A stretch of DNA of 64,000 bases from Glebionis coronaria (Eukaryota > Streptophyta > Magnoliopsida > Asterales > Asteraceae), in contig CM046881.1 in assembly GCA_025667525.1 (NCBI GenBank), positions 26,299,580 to 26,363,579 of the forward strand. The letters are read 5' to 3'. The position numbers were made by a program, and so were the translations under genes. Shown here in pieces: positions 21,343 through 34,140 of the stretch. A model generated the notes under the pieces. The model was not told the origin of the DNA, ran no database searches, and saw nothing but the letters and a program-made list of their open reading frames with translations. Position 1 is the stretch's first letter. The number at the start of each line of letters is the position of its first letter.

Positions 21343-23282
21343 AATCCCCTACACTTAACCATTGCCATGCCCTCATGCAATGCTTAGTGATAAAGCAAGT
21401 TTACACTTTCCTCATAATCAATCAACCTTGGCCTTATTAAATACTACTAAACAAAAATTAAAGTTCAAAGAGAAATTAAAGCTTTAAAGGAAACAAAAGG
21501 ATAGAAAACCATTTTCACTAGAAAATAGCTACATGGGAATAACTTGCAAAGAGATCAAGGACTTACATTAGGGCTTCGGTGCTGCGAAGATTTATCACCC
21601 TCAAGTTTCACGTTCCCCAAACTAAGCTTAAAAACGAGATCATTGTTATTATAAGTTAGCAAATCAAACACTTACACACATGGCTTAATTATATGCTTAA
21701 ACTCCCTTATTCCTAGTTGTATCTCTTATATTTTATTTTTGTCTTAGAATGATCATGAAGATGCATTTTTGGACTTATTGCGATAGTTTATTTAGGCTGA
21801 AAGCAAAGTAGGACGATTTGATTAATAGTTAGCTAAAGGACAAAATCTCTTAAAACTACTTCTCGGGATATCAAAAAGTTCATATCTTGGCATAACTCGC
21901 TTCACGATTTGAGAACTTTCTCGGGCCGATATTTGGCATGTACTTCATACTTCATATCTTGAGAGACGTTCTTAAGATAATGGTCTTCTCTTCGTTAATA
22001 GAGTTTCTTCACTTGGAGACTTTTGAGGGATACTCCAACTTTGTTGACCATGACTTCATCATTCTTTCTTCAATCGTTAATTGGGATTTTGAGATACAAC
22101 GATCCGCCTCCTTTTCGGACTTGGATCTATTTATCCTCATACCTTATTAGGGTCTTTTCGGATAGACTTCTCCATGATCTTTATGGGAGTTGATTGCTTT
22201 TCGTCGTGAGTCTTGATCCTTCATATTGATTTTGGGAATAATGCTTTTCACATCACCTTGGATCTTTAGCAATAAGATTGAATCCTCATGCCTTGTTAGG
22301 GCCTTTTCGGATTCGCTAATTTTCGTGCCACGCTTCATAAGTTATGCCTTCGCTACGAACTCTTATCATTACCGAGCAACTTTTAAACGATCTTGGGCTA
22401 GAAGCTAAGTTATTCAATAAAATCGTACGACCTTACTTATTGCAGATAAATTATTAGCAAGTGATGGGAGAATAGGCAAATAATCACACCACGTGAGTTT
22501 GTGCAAGAATACCGACTTATAATTGACTCTATCATTTCTCGTTCTCCACAATTTAAAATCTCAAGTACTGAGACTCGTGGATGCTTAGCCTAATAAACCA
22601 ATTAAGGTCTACATGGTTAAGGATACTTGCTAAAATAAACTTGGATAAGTCTATTCGGGTTGAGTCAAAATAATCGCAACGGGCCTAATATGTCAAAGAC
22701 TTCAAAAACTAGCTACACCACTTTATTAATATTTTTGACTTTATTGTGGGATATATACATATGAAAGCAACGATAAAATTTAAAAACTACGACTAAATGG
22801 CCAAAGTTAATTAAAAATTTGAAAAATGCTGAAAAAGATGATTTTCCGGTTAAAAGAAGGCATTTTAATGGAAAAGTCACTTAAAACTTCGATAGAAGTC
22901 TCCCCTACACTCAATATAAACATTTTCCTCAATGTTTAAGCATGTGGGAAAAGTCTCCCCTACACTTATGACATTGTGCACGTTGGTTAAATCAAGCAAA
23001 GGAAGAGACGACTAAAGTGATCAATTTCAAATGTGAGTATGAAGAAAATTGAATCACTATAGTTGAGAGATAGAACCGGATTACGGATAACACGGGAGCA
23101 CTGTTCTTCAAAGGTTCCAAAAGTGCATTCATCCCTGTAATCACATCACCACACAAACACAAACAACCTATATAGGTCCCCCTATACATAGGAGGTAAGA
23201 CAGAAAGGGATAGATACTCGGGTTGCCTCCCAAGGAGCGCTTGTTTTTTATAACCGAGTCACGAGCCTGACTCGACCCAACA
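21343..23282 (-). other. Gypsy-1 3' untranslated region with PPTs and hairpins
   Basis: The LTR-proximal PPT is AAGTGTAGGGGATT on the minus strand (21343-21356). No env-like ORF of note is present, although Athila elements may carry one. Two more PPT-like tracts, at 22896-22910 and 22951-22967, flank a hairpin AAACATT / AATGTTT (22918-22937). Another inverted repeat, CGAGTC / GACTCG (23255-23274), lies just after the end of pol. Much of the rest resembles the corresponding regions of G, I and Gypsy-2. Confidence 0.82.
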
Positions 23283-23849
23283 CTAGTTCATGGGATACTT
23301 GGTGAGGGATGGAATCATCTCATGAGAGATGTCCTCACCAAAGTACAACTTCACTCGTTGGCCATTCACCTTAAAATTAGGTCCATTAGGTTGAGCGAGC
23401 TCGAAAGTACCATATAGAAAAATTTGGGCAATGGTGAATGGGCCGGACCAACGAGATTTCAGCTTGCCCGAAAAGATTTTCAACCGAGATTTAAAGAGTA
23501 AAACTTTGTCTCCAACTTGGAACTCTCCGTTTTTAATCTTAGAGTCATGAATGAGCTTAGTCCTTTCCTTATAGATCAAAGAATTTTCATAAGCCTCATT
23601 CCGGAGTTCATTGAGCTTATTGAGTTGGATTTTGTGTAGGTCACCGGCTTTGTTGATATCGAAATTAGCCCACTTCAAGGCCCAATAAGCCTTGTGTTTC
23701 AACTCAATGGGGGAGGTGGCATGCTTTCCCGTACACGAGACGATATGGTGTACAACCAATCGGAGTCTTGTATGCGGTACGGAAAGCCCACAGAGCATCA
23801 TCAAGTTTATTGGCCCATGAGACACGATGCTCTCCCACGGTTCTTTCAA
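23283..23849 (-). pseudogene. pol: Gypsy-1 integrase C-terminal part
   Basis: The stretch from about 23740 down continues the integrase: YWALKWANFDIN, a Lys-rich helix, then [27 protein letters not shown], the GPF/GPY-type C-terminal module of Ty3/gypsy integrases. No chromodomain follows. The N-terminal ~35 residues overlap the other frame and are spurious, so a frameshift near 23730 joins this part to 23704-24213. Confidence 0.85.
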
Positions 23850-24213
23850 GAATTCGCTTTAACCCTCGGTTAGATATTTCAGCCTGCCCATTAGTTTGTG
23901 GGTGGTATGCGGTGGAAAGACGATGATTGACACCATACTTAGCCATGACTCTTGCGAATTGATCATTGCAAAAATGAGTCCCGTGATCACTAATAATGGC
24001 ACGAGGCACACCGAATCTAGCGAATAGCGACTTCAAAAAGTTACAAACAACCCTTGCGTCATTAGTGGGTAAAGCTTTGGCTTCAACCCATTTAGAAACG
24101 TAGTCAACGACTACAAGGATGTATTTGTTTCCTTTAGATGAAGGGAATGGCCCCATAAAGTCGATACCCCAAACATCAAAGATTTCACATTCTTGTATGA
24201 AATTTTGAGGCAT
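23704..24213 (-). pseudogene. pol: Gypsy-1 integrase core
   Basis: The catalytic triad is visible: Asp at 24160-24162 (IDFMGPF), Asp at 23986-23988 (ISDHGT) and Glu at 23878-23880 (GQAEISNRG). The last two have the D(35)E spacing. The frame is the same as the RT ORF upstream, separated by the TAA at 24241-24243 within the linker after the zinc domain. It loses frame near 23730. Confidence 0.88.
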
Positions 24214-24240
24214 CTCATCTTTATGTGTGATCTTGCCTTG

Positions 24241-26076
24241 TTATTGGCAAGCATCACAATGTTTGACCATCTCGTGAGCATCATGATAAATGGTGGGCCA
24301 ATAAAATCCCGAGTCAAACACTTTTTTGGCGGTGTAGTTGGGACCAAAGTGACCACCGGTGGGTCCTTTGTGGTAAGCTTCGAGAATGTCGGAAGCTGTC
24401 GGTCCATCAACACATCGGCAAATAATCAAATCAGCGCATTGTTTGAAGAGATACGGGTCATCCCAAAAGTAAGTCTTAATACCTTTGAAGAACTTTTTCT
24501 TTTGTTGGGATGTTAACCCGTCAACGAGAATTCCACCCGCCAAATAGTTTGCAATGTCCGCAAACCACGGGGTCTCATCTTGATTCAAATTGATAGACAT
24601 TAAGGTCTCCAGGGGAAAAGAGTCATTGATCTCTTTGTTCGGATGATCCCCTTGATAATAATCCTCAAGTCTACTGAGATGATCCGCGGCTAGGTTTTCA
24701 GCTCCCTTCTTATCATGAATTTCGATTTTAAATTCTTGAAGTAGCAAAACCCAGCGAAGAAGTCTTGGTTTAGAATCTTGTTTAGTTAACAAGTAATTCA
24801 ACGCGGAATGATCGGTATACACGATGGTGGTGGAAAGGACAACATAGGGGCGGAATTTTTCAAAAGCATAGACAACAACTAAAAGCTCTTTTTCGGTTGT
24901 CGTGTAATGCAATTGAGCCCCTGTCATTGTCTTGCTAGCGTAGTGGATTGGTTGGAAGTGTTTGTTCACTCTTTGGCCTAAAACCGCTCCAATAGCAAAG
25001 TCGCTAGCATCGCACATCAACTCGAAAGGCAGCTCCCAATTAGGGGTAACCAAGACCGGTGCCTTAGTTAGCTTATCATTAAGAAGGTTGAAGGCTTCAA
25101 TACACTCTTTGGAAAAGATAAAAGGAGTATCTTTTTCCAAGAGGTGGGTCATCGGGCGAGCGATTTTAGAAAAATCTTTGATGAATCGACGGTAGAAGCC
25201 CGCATAACCAAGGAAACTTCTCACACCCTTCACGGTTGAAGGTGGAGGCAATTTAGAAATAACATCGACTTTAGCACGGTCCACTTCAAGACCGGCTTTG
25301 GAGATTTTGTGTCCTAGCACGATGCCCTCTTTTACCATGAAATGACATTTTTCCCAATTAAGAACAAGGCGAGTGTCTTCACACCGCTTAAGCATACGTT
25401 CTAAATTGGCAAGGCAAGCAGAGAATGAAACGCCATAAACCGAGAAATCATCCATGAAGACTTCCATAGTTTCTTCAACCATGTCATGGAAGATAGCCAT
25501 CATACACCTTTGGAACGTCCCAGGAGCATTGCATAAACCGAAAGGCATGGGTTTGTAAGCAAATGTTCCGTAGGGACAAGTGAATGTGGTTTTCTCTTGG
25601 TCTTTGGGATCAATGGGAATTTGAAAATACCCGGAGAAACTGTCTAAGAAGCAGTAATAGTCATTACCCGCTGGACGCTCGAGCATTTGATCCATGAAAG
25701 GAAGAGGACAGTGATCTTTTCTCGTGGCATCATTGAGTTTGCGATAGTCGATACAAACTCTCCACCCAGTAACGAGACGAGTAGGAAACAACTCTTTGTG
25801 TTCATTGGGAACAACGGTTATTCCGCCCTTCTTGGGCACACAATGGACGGGACTTACCCAAGGCGAATCCAAAATAGGGTAAATCATGCCGGCATCAAGA
25901 AGTTTGATAACCTCTTGTTTGATGACGTAGTGAATTTGAGGATTAACCCTTCTTTGGCTTTGGATTGCGGGTTTAAAGTCATCTTCCATGAGAATTTTGT
26001 GAGTACAAAAGTTTGGATCAATTCCGCGGATATCGGAAATTTTCCAAGCAATTGCCTTCTTATGATCTTTAAGCAC
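24241..26076 (-). pseudogene. pol: Gypsy-1 reverse transcriptase, RNase H and integrase zinc domain
   Basis: 611 residues. RT runs from about residue 30, with [12 protein letters not shown] and the active site FMDD at residues 207-210 (25447-25458). RNase H follows with [17 protein letters not shown], a TEKELL Glu region and [10 protein letters not shown]. The C-terminus carries the integrase zinc-binding pattern ([12 protein letters not shown] ... CDACQ). TAA at 24241-24243 ends it just after the last Cys. Its start is set by a frame change near 26080 and not by a real initiator. Confidence 0.92.
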
Positions 26077-26246
26077 GGCGATAAGGCGAGATTTTTCTTC
26101 TTTTTCAAGTCCTTAGCGATGATGATGGGCGACTTCTTCTTGTCTTCAAGGAACACGTACTCGAGATGGGACGGTAACTCCTTAAGCTCTAAATCCGGAG
26201 GATTTTCGATGGGAGGCATATTCAAATTCGGTTCATCGATAGCCAT
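25884..26246 (-). pseudogene. pol: Gypsy-1 protease-RT linker
   Basis: Only the part above about 26080 is real: LNMPPIENPPDLELKELPSHLEYVFLE..., which resembles the linker before RT in Gypsy-2 (PPILELKDLPPHLEYVYLE). Below that the frame changes to that of the RT ORF, and the rest of this ORF is out-of-frame noise. It is in frame with the gag-protease ORF above, separated by the stop at 26316. Confidence 0.7.
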
Positions 26247-26315
26247 AGCCTTGGGAAATGGTGGAGAAATATGGTCCTCTTTGAGATGTTTCTCAATGAG
26301 ACGAATGTCTTCATC

Positions 26316-28235
26316 CTAATCGGTGGGAGAATCATCATATTCTAAGTTCACATCTCCCATGGTGGCTTCAAAATCTTTCCAAAGGAAATCACTTTCTCCA
26401 AATAGAGGAAGTGATGGAGCAATAGAGGAAACGGTCTCAACATTTGGAGGAGAGGTAAGAATACTATTGCAAGCATCATTAAAGTGTTCTTCACAAGCCT
26501 CATCAAGAACGTCGATACAATTAACACTCTCATATGAATAAGGATGTTTAGAAATCTTACCCATGTTGAAGACAATTTTATCGTCACCCACTCTCATGAT
26601 AAGCTCACTCGCTTCTACATCGATGAGAGTGCGACCGGTCCTCAAGAATGGACGTCCAACGATTAATGGAACACGAGGGTCCATCTCGTAGTCGACGACG
26701 ACGAAATCGGCAGGAAAAGTGAATTTGTCGACTCCTACAAAAACGTCTTCGGCTATCCCTACTGGATAAGCAACCGTACGGTTAGCTAATTCCAAAGTCA
26801 TTTTGGTGGGGACTAGCTCAGGGAGAGATAATTGCTTCCAAACGCTTAAAGGCATTAAATTGATACTAGCACCTAGATCGGCTAGGGCCATGCAATTCTC
26901 TACTCCCAGGAAGTTGCAAGGGATTAAGAAGCGACCCGGATCACCAAGTTTGGTTGGCAATTTCCTTAAGGGTACTGCAGAGCAATTCTCGTTAAGTTGG
27001 GTATTAGCGATATCAAGAAGCTTTTCCTTGTCACTAAGAAGATCTTTAAACATCTTCGCGTATTTAGGCATGTTAGCGAGAGCCTCAGCGAAGGAGATGT
27101 TTAAATTCAATTGTTTAAACATGTTGAGAAAGTTTGAAACTTGAATATCGTCCTTGCTTTTGAGCTTCTCTTTCCTCAACCTTGAGGGATAAGGTATATC
27201 GGAAGAAGAGGAAGTATTTGGGATAGTAGGATCACTCACATCCTTGGGTGGAGGAGAGGTAGAAGTAAGAGGTGGAGGAATTGGGGAAGTAGAAGAGTGA
27301 GGAATAGGAATAGGGGACTCGTTTTCCTTAGTCACAATCACCGGTGGAGGTATAGGAAGCTCGGGTTCCTTGGTACCTTTGCCACTGCGAGTGGTGATTG
27401 CTTTCATCTCCCCTCTTGGATTAGCCATGGTGTTACTCGGAAGAGTACCCGAAGAAGAGGTTTGATTACCTTGGTAGAAACCAGCCATCATGTTCCTTAA
27501 GTCATTCGTTTGACTTGCCAAAGTGTTTCGCATATCAGCTCGAAGCTCATTCCCTTGCTTCACCATATCTGCTTTCATGTTGGCCATTTCTCGCTGGAGA
27601 TTTTCCACGATCACATCATTAGTCCTCATGTAGGTTTCAACATCTTGGTGTAATGCGGTGGGTTGGTTGGGAGGAGGAGCATGGTAGGCGGGTGGTTGAT
27701 AAGCAGGTTGTTGGTAAACTTTGTTGTTTCTTTGAGGTGGATATGGGTTTCTTTGGTTTTGATATGGAGTTGGAGCACGTGGTTGGTTTTGATTGGTTCG
27801 GTTAAGGTTTTGTTGTTGGTTTTGATTGATTGGAGGAAAACCGGGTGGAGAAAGAAAGTTGTTTGAGCGATAGCTGAGCAAGTTGCGGTCTCCTTGAGGA
27901 CGTGCTTGATAAGAGGCCGGAGGATAGGTACCATATGCTGCGTTAACATTCTCAGAAGGATAATCTTGGGTGGAGGTACAAGTAGTGTAAGAGTGAGGGC
28001 CCCCGCATATTTCACATGGTTGGCTTACAGCATTGACATGAGCATTTTGAGCGTTGATGCTTTTGGTGTTGCTAGCGGTTTGGGCAGCAAGCGATTCAAG
28101 AAGCGAAGTAATTTTGTCAAGTCGCTTGTCGTTGTCACTAGTACTAGCACTAGCGGCATTGGTCCGAACACTCTTGGTTTGCACTCTAGACTTATTCTCG
28201 ATAATATCCCAAGCGGCATTAGAACTCTTAACCAA
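26316..28235 (-). pseudogene. gag-pro: Gypsy-1 gag C-terminal part and protease
   Basis: 639 residues. A zinc knuckle-like CEICGGPHSYTTC is near residue 75. A Gln/Asn/Pro-rich region, then ITTRSGK and a Pro-rich stretch follow. The retropepsin active site is ALADLGASINLMP, with its Asp at 26877-26879, followed by PLIVGRPFLRTG. The frame ends at TAG 26316-26318 in the linker before RT. Upstream it joins gag through a frame change near 28240. Confidence 0.88.
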
Positions 28236-28927
28236 AATATTACCCCCGAGGCACTATTTAGTGAATCTTTGTCATTCATGCTTAAACCATTGTAAAAAGT
28301 ATTAATTTGGTGTACTTTGGTAAAACCATGTTGTGGGCACTTTCTTAAAAGTTCTTTAAAACGGTCCCAAGATTCACTAAAAGTCTCATCGTACTTTTGT
28401 TCAAAGTTAATAATTTCATTCCGCAAAGCGGTAGTACGAGAGGGTGGGAAAAAGTAGTTTATGAATTTGGTCTCTAAGTCCGTCCACGTAAGAATACTTT
28501 GTGGCGGTTCCTTTGCAAGCCAATGCCGGGCTTGTCCCTCTAGGGAGAAAGGAAAAAGTTGTAAACGGATTACCTCTTGTGGAACACCATTGAATATGAC
28601 CGTATTTGTGAGTTGCAGAAACCTTTTGATGTGGTCATGAGGATCATCAATGGTACGCCCCAAGAATGGTTGAGTAGAGACCATCTGAATAAAGCCGGAT
28701 TTGAGCTCAAAGTTGTTGGCTGCAATCGCGGGTATGACAATTGGATCGTTGTTGCCCCTTACATGTGCTAGCAAAAGTTCAATCATAGGGCGATTGTCTG
28801 GTAGAGGTTCATTGTTGTTGTTATTCATGTTGTTTTGAGGTGGATTGTTATTGTTGTTGTGTACACCGGCCATGTCTAAGTTATCGAGAGTCTCGGGCTC
28901 TTGATAAGACGTTGATCGAGTGCGCAT
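28025..28927 (-). pseudogene. gag: Gypsy-1 gag N-terminal part (retrotransposon gag domain)
   Basis: It starts at ATG 28925-28927 (MRTRSTSYQEPETLDN), followed by an Asn-rich stretch and a typical gag core (FSLEGQARHWLAKEPPQSILTW, FFPPSRTTALRNEI, GLSMNDKDSLNSASG). This part would form the capsid. After about residue 228 the frame is lost and the gag sequence continues in the 26316-28235 frame. Confidence 0.88.
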
Positions 28928-29153
28928 ACACCTGCAAAAGAACTAACAAAGCAAACAAGAAATATTTTTGGTTTTTTATGTTTTTTTTTTAAATTTTTAA
29001 ATTTTTTTTTTTGTATTTATGAAAATTTTATATTTTTTAGGGTTTTTTGAAATTTTTTATGAAAAAGTAACGTTCACGGTGAGTGGATCCCAAAATCCAA
29101 GTTCTCACAAAAAACTGTTGATCTTTACGAGAAGACCCGGCAGCGGCGCCATT
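28928..29153 (-). other. Gypsy-1 leader and primer-binding site (29131-29151)
   Basis: On the minus strand TGGCGCCGCTGCCGGGTCTTC starts two bases from the LTR. It resembles the tRNA-Asp type PBS described for Athila elements. The leader to gag contains long A-runs on the element strand (28979-29040). Confidence 0.88.
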
Positions 29154-29328
29154 TGATACTCGGTTTTTCAATGGGTTTAGATTAGATTCTCGGTATCTTC
29201 TCGAATTGATCACGGTTCAAAGTGGAATAGTTGTTCTTGGTTACTAAAAAGGGTCTTGGTTTTCTATTCTACTAAAAAGGTTTAAATGCACAAAGATACA
29301 AAATTAAACTAAAAGCAGTTAATAAAAT
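29154..29328 (-). repeat. 5' LTR of Gypsy-1, truncated to 175 bp
   Basis: TGATACTCGG...AGCAGTTAATAAAA matches the start of the 19675-21342 LTR closely. The match stops where the LTR of element G begins. Most of this LTR, including its promoter, is absent. Confidence 0.9.
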
Positions 29329-30866
29329 TGTTGTAGAGTTTTACTACTCTTTAGGAAAAGAGCGTAAATAGGGAAAAGTATTAAGTGGTGATTTAGGAAA
29401 ATCAAGCACTAATGACCCTGAGGTGAAATGAAAGTTCGTTTCCCAAGGAGGTATATGTGTGTGAAAAAAAAATGTTTGAGGTTAATATTGATTTAGAAGG
29501 GGATGAGAAAAGAGGATGACGAAGACGTGAAATTAATACTACGACGACAAAACGTAAAACCGTAAAAACTACAAAAATAAAAATTAATTCTAAAAAATCA
29601 CGAAAAATTCACCAAAAATCAAAATAAATAAACTAAGAGTTTACCAATGATCAAAACTTTTTTAAACCTTTTAAATTATTAAATATTCAATTTTTAAATG
29701 CTAATTAAAGCCTTAAAAATCAAATAAATTATCAAAAAGCCCAAATAAAGATTTTTCAATTGGTAAACCTCTAAAATGACCTAAAAAGATTATAAAATAT
29801 TTTTAAAAATTTTTAAACTAATAAAAACTATTTAAAATGATTTAAAAACTATTAAAACTTAAAATAATTATAAAAATTAATCTAAAAGTGATAAAATTAT
29901 TCTAAAAGTTGCAAAATTCCTATTTTAATGTATTTAAGCTAAGAAAAATGTAAAAAGTTGAAAAATGTGAAATTTGAAAATTAATAATAAAATAATATTA
30001 AAATAATATTAAAAATCCAAAAATAATAAAAAATTCTAAAAACTTGCAAACTAGTTCATTTTTACCTAAATAAATAGAAAATGAAAGTGAAATGACCAAA
30101 ATACCCCTATTGGGCCCTCAAATGGGCCAAAACCAAAAACAGTCCACTTAAATGGGCTTTTTAGCCCAAAAAGTCAAACTTGGCCCAATTAACTTGGAAA
30201 AGCCTAATCTGACTCAAAATTCAATTCTAAACACAAAACTCTAAAGGCCTAAAAGCTGAAAGTGAGCTTATCACAACTTATTAAGCAAACATCTTATCCT
30301 TATTTAGCTTTTTAGCCCATTAAGTAATAAGCTAATGCCATAAGCTCTAATTTGACCCACAACCTTCTTTTGGGATGCTTAAGAGATCTGTAAATATAAA
30401 TTTTGAAAAAGCACACTCAATAAGCCATAAATAAGCAAAGTACAATTTTACTAAAAGACAAAATAGTCGGGTTTGAGATTTAGAGCACCTCAAAACCTGA
30501 TTCAACTTGCAAAATGTCAAAAATGAACTCAATAAGCCAAATCAATCAACAAAATTCCAATAAGCTAAACCAATAACCAGAATGAACCAATAAGCACTTA
30601 TGAAAAAGTCAATTAAGTTGGTTTTCTAGTCAAACCCTAAAGTCAACCCACCAAATGCTCCAGTATGACATGGGTCAAATAATGAGCACCTATTACAAAA
30701 TCAAAGTTGTTGCTGGTTAAAATAAGCTATTATAGCTTATTGATAAGCTGACACCCAATTAACACTAGCAGCAGGAACTTTCAGTAGGAACTGGTTCCCA
30801 CTGCTTTGACTATTTGACCAAGCTTTTTAGAGAGATTTAGTTGGATTCAATTGGAAACAAAGGCAC

Positions 30867-30890
30867 CCTTGTGATCAGTGAATCACAAGG
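30867..30890 (-). other. Covarying LTR hairpin, element G
   Basis: CCTTGTGAT (30867-30875) pairs over nine bases with ATCACAAGG (30882-30890) around loop CAGTGA, flanked by GGCAC and AGTCA. Two related LTRs have the same flanks and geometry but different stem bases. Confidence 0.88.
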
Positions 30891-33044
30891 AGTCAATATC
30901 AACAAGAAAATCACAATATGGTTCACACAATAAGCTCAAATCAATCAAATAGTCACCAGATATTGCTCAGACATGGGAAATAAGTAGTTATGCACAAATA
31001 AGCAGATATAGCATGAATAAGCCAACCAAATTCAACAGGATGCATACACAAGCTATATAAAATATGAATAAACACAAACAAACTTAAATCAAACACTGAA
31101 TCAAAGTAAATAAGCAGAATCAAGCAAAAACAGTTACTGATATGAACTACAAGAACACAAGTCTACTTTGCTGATCTAAATGACCACAGATCCAAATTCA
31201 GGCACTCAAATCTCTTTCCCTGGTGATATTAACTAGGTTTAATCACTTGTTAGCCCTGGTCTATCATTAGATCTGGGTGTCCCTTAAACCTAAGCCAATT
31301 TTATCAAGTAACAAAGATTTTATGTCCCCTTTTTAGAATCTAGGTGTATCAAACCACAAAATATGCAAATAAGTGACCAAGTATATCAGATACACATGTA
31401 CCAACAGATAACAACACAAATCCAACACTCAATAACCCACAAATCTTGCTTATGTAGTTAACCCAAACACCCCTTAATAACCTGTTTTGACAAGTTTTCA
31501 AAGGATTATCCAGTTCTAACCCACAAATCAAGTCAATAACAACTCATAAACATCAAACAAGAACAGATTAACAGGATTCAACCATCAAATCACAAATTCA
31601 CCAATAATCATGTAATAATCACAAAATTCAGAAAAATAAAGAGGAAATTGAAAAAGGAGAAGGTGCAAACCTCCAAGACCTACATCCAGGCCCTGGATTG
31701 TTTGAGCTGAGGTACTAGCAGAACAAGTACCAGCTTCCAATGCTGCTAAGATGAACAAACAAACAAGTGAGATCAAAAACAGATAAACCAATTGATTTCT
31801 GAAAACAAGCACTTTTCTGATTTTTGAAACCCAAGCTTTATGAACTAAAACCTTGCCTCAAAAACCTTCAAATTTCAAAATGGAACTCAGAATTAGGTTA
31901 TTCTAACTCCAACTTTTAATAAACAAGAACAAGATTTCTCAAAATTCAGAAAATCAAATTTTATTAACTTAAAAAGGAATTACAAAGATTGATAGCCTAA
32001 AACTAGAACAAAGGGACTCTCACATGTTGAGGTCTCCTTTTATAGACATATGCTAGCTTATCACTATTCACAAACCCTAGAAGTGAATTTCCTCAATTGT
32101 CCTTGCAGAATCTTCTAGGCGTGTTGCCAGCTGGTTTGGGTGAATCCTGGACGTTTGTTTAGTGCTTGGTGACAAAGGAAAAGCTTTGGTTCGTTGATCT
32201 TGCCATGTCATGGTAAAAATGCCAAGTGTCGTCATGTGAGTGGGAGTGGGGGTATCATTCTGGTAGTGGGGGTTAAGGTTTTGGTGTGGGGTGTGATTGT
32301 CTTGATGTGAATTACACGTGGGAACAACCAATTTTAATTTCCCCTTTGTTTTCCTCTTTTTAATCCTGGGTAAAAAGGGGTGTTCTTCATGGTAAAATCT
32401 AAACAGTAAGTGTTACCCGCGTTATTAGGAATACAAACTTGCAGCTTGTCACTTTTGGTCCTTGGTTTTTGGAAAAGTTGTATAGCAAGTATTTCAGTCC
32501 AAACAAACGCATTCCTTTGTTATTAAACTTCCATTTTCACACTTTTGGCACAAAACTTTGGCAAAGGGATATCAAGGGTTGTTTTTGCCATTTTTCCATA
32601 ATTCAAGGGCTGGTTTTGGACTTTGTTGATCTTAAAAGGTCTTCAATGTATCTTTGACTTCATGAGGGACCATTGTTGACAAATTAGATTAGATGAGGGA
32701 CTAATCATGCCAATTCTTTAAAGTTGAAGGACCTTTTGTGTAATTTTGACAAACTTAAGGGACCAAACTTGTAATTATGAATTCACAAGGGTTTTAAGTG
32801 TCATTTCTTCATTCATTGAGGATCAGTCTTGCATATCTTCAAATCTTCAAGGGTAATTGTTGGATAAATCATGAACTAGGGCCCGGTTCTTTGTACGGCT
32901 TTGTTCCTCGTGTCCGTTTTTCCTTGTTTCTTGTGATCTTTTGTCTTTTTCACGATATTCATACCTAAAATACACAAGTAAACAAACACAAGCATATATA
33001 TGGTATTTTATGACATTTATATGCATTTAAAGCCCGAAAAGAAC

Positions 33045-33074
33045 GATGAGATCATGTATAAATGCCATCTCATC
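33045..33074. other. Terminal LTR hairpin, element G
   Basis: GATGAGAT (33045-33052) pairs with ATCTCATC (33067-33074). The eighth pair is T-A here but C-G in the other copies, a compensatory change. Confidence 0.85.
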
Positions 33075-33075
33075 A

Positions 33076-34140
33076 CTCCCCCATACTAAGCCATTGTCGT
33101 GCACTCACACAATGCTAGAATAAAGTATCCAAGCATCACCAAAGTTCAATTTTATTAACCTTTATTGAAGAGTAAAAGACTTGCAACATACTACGAAGAT
33201 GTGTAAAGACATAATGTATGATTTTCATCACGAGTGTGACTTTTAGGGTCAAAGAATAGAAACAAGCAAATGTCCCTTAGAGTAAATTTTGTCATCCTTG
33301 ATTGTCATACATTCCATGCTAAGTGCAAAAACGAGATCATTGTTGGTACAAGTCACAATGCTAACATTACTCATACGTCCAAATTGTGTAATACTTTTTC
33401 TCCCCACAATCCTAGTTATTATAAAAGGAAATGGGTTACTAGCATTTTTAACTATTTGTCATGGATCACAAGTGATTCATATTGACTTATTTGAGTAGTT
33501 ATTAGTCCGAAAGCAAAGTAGAACGATTTAATCAAATGTTAGCCGAAGGACAAAATCTTTTAAAACGGCTTCTCGTGTATCTCCTTAAGTTCATATCTTG
33601 GCATAACTCGTTTCACGATTTGAGACCTTTCTCGGACCGATATTTGGCATGTACTTCATACTTCAAATCTTGGGAAGACGTTCTTGAGATTATGGTCTTC
33701 TCTTCATATCTTTGGAATTTCTTCACTTGACGTTTTTAAGAGATTCTTCATATTTGGACCACGACTTCATCATTTTTCTTCAATCATTATTTGGACTTTG
33801 ATATACAACGATCCGCCTCCTTTTCGGACTTGGATATATTTATCCTCATACCTTGTAAGGGTCTTTTCGGATAGACTTTCTCCATGATCTTTAGGGGAGT
33901 AATTGCTTTTCGTCGTGTGTCTCGATCCTTCATATTGATTTTGGAATAATGATACTTCACATCATCTTGGATCTTTAGCAACAAAATAGGGCTCCTCATG
34001 CCTTGTTAGGGCCTTTTTGGATAATCACCAATCTTCACGTCCCCCTTCAATAAGTTATGCCTTGGCTATGAACTCTATTCAACCCTGAGCAACTTTTAAA
34101 CGATCTTGCGCGAGAGGCTAAGTAATCTTTTGATGTAGGA
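33076..34140 (-). other. Element G 3' UTR, LTR-proximal part, with PPT
   Basis: The PPT is TAGTATGGGGGAG on the minus strand (33076-33088). The rest parallels the 3' UTR of Gypsy-1 (about 21600-22420). No coding capacity is visible; short ORFs of up to 71 codons at 33270-33887 are in shared UTR sequence. It is interrupted at 34140 by element I and resumes at about 39643. Confidence 0.8.

Larger units (their letters stand above)
19675..29328 (-). mobile_element. Gypsy-1: Athila-like Ty3/gypsy retrotransposon inserted in the satellite array
   Basis: Minus-strand order: truncated 5' LTR (29154-29328), tRNA-Asp type PBS (29131-29151), gag, protease, RT, RNase H, integrase, long 3' UTR, PPT, complete 3' LTR (19675-21342). 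RT before integrase defines Ty3/gypsy. The PBS and the FMDD RT motif point to the Athila/Tat branch; I prefer Athila. The coding region has at least three frame changes and two in-frame stops. The 5' LTR is cut at 29328 by the LTR of element G, so the right-hand target duplication cannot be seen. Confidence 0.92.
29329..33075 (-). repeat. 3' LTR of element G (3,747 bp)
   Basis: It starts TGTTGTAGAG and ends CTCATCA, followed by a PPT. It is related to the LTRs at 34141-37728 and 51093-54665 but is the most divergent of the three. A TATA-like box (GTCTATAAAAGG on the minus strand) is at about 32035-32046, giving a ~1.03-kb U3. Structured features are inverted repeats at 30783-30802 and 30867-30890 and the terminal hairpin at 33045-33074. 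No ORF is supported. Confidence 0.88.

Noticed and set aside
21044..21380. Overlapping minus- and plus-strand ORFs at the U3 end of Gypsy-1
   Set aside because: They fall in the LTR and its border, overlap each other and show no protein similarity.
33270..33887. Short overlapping ORFs of 64-71 codons in the element G 3' UTR
   Set aside because: The same region in Gypsy-1 is equally noncoding and the ORFs are not conserved in frame.
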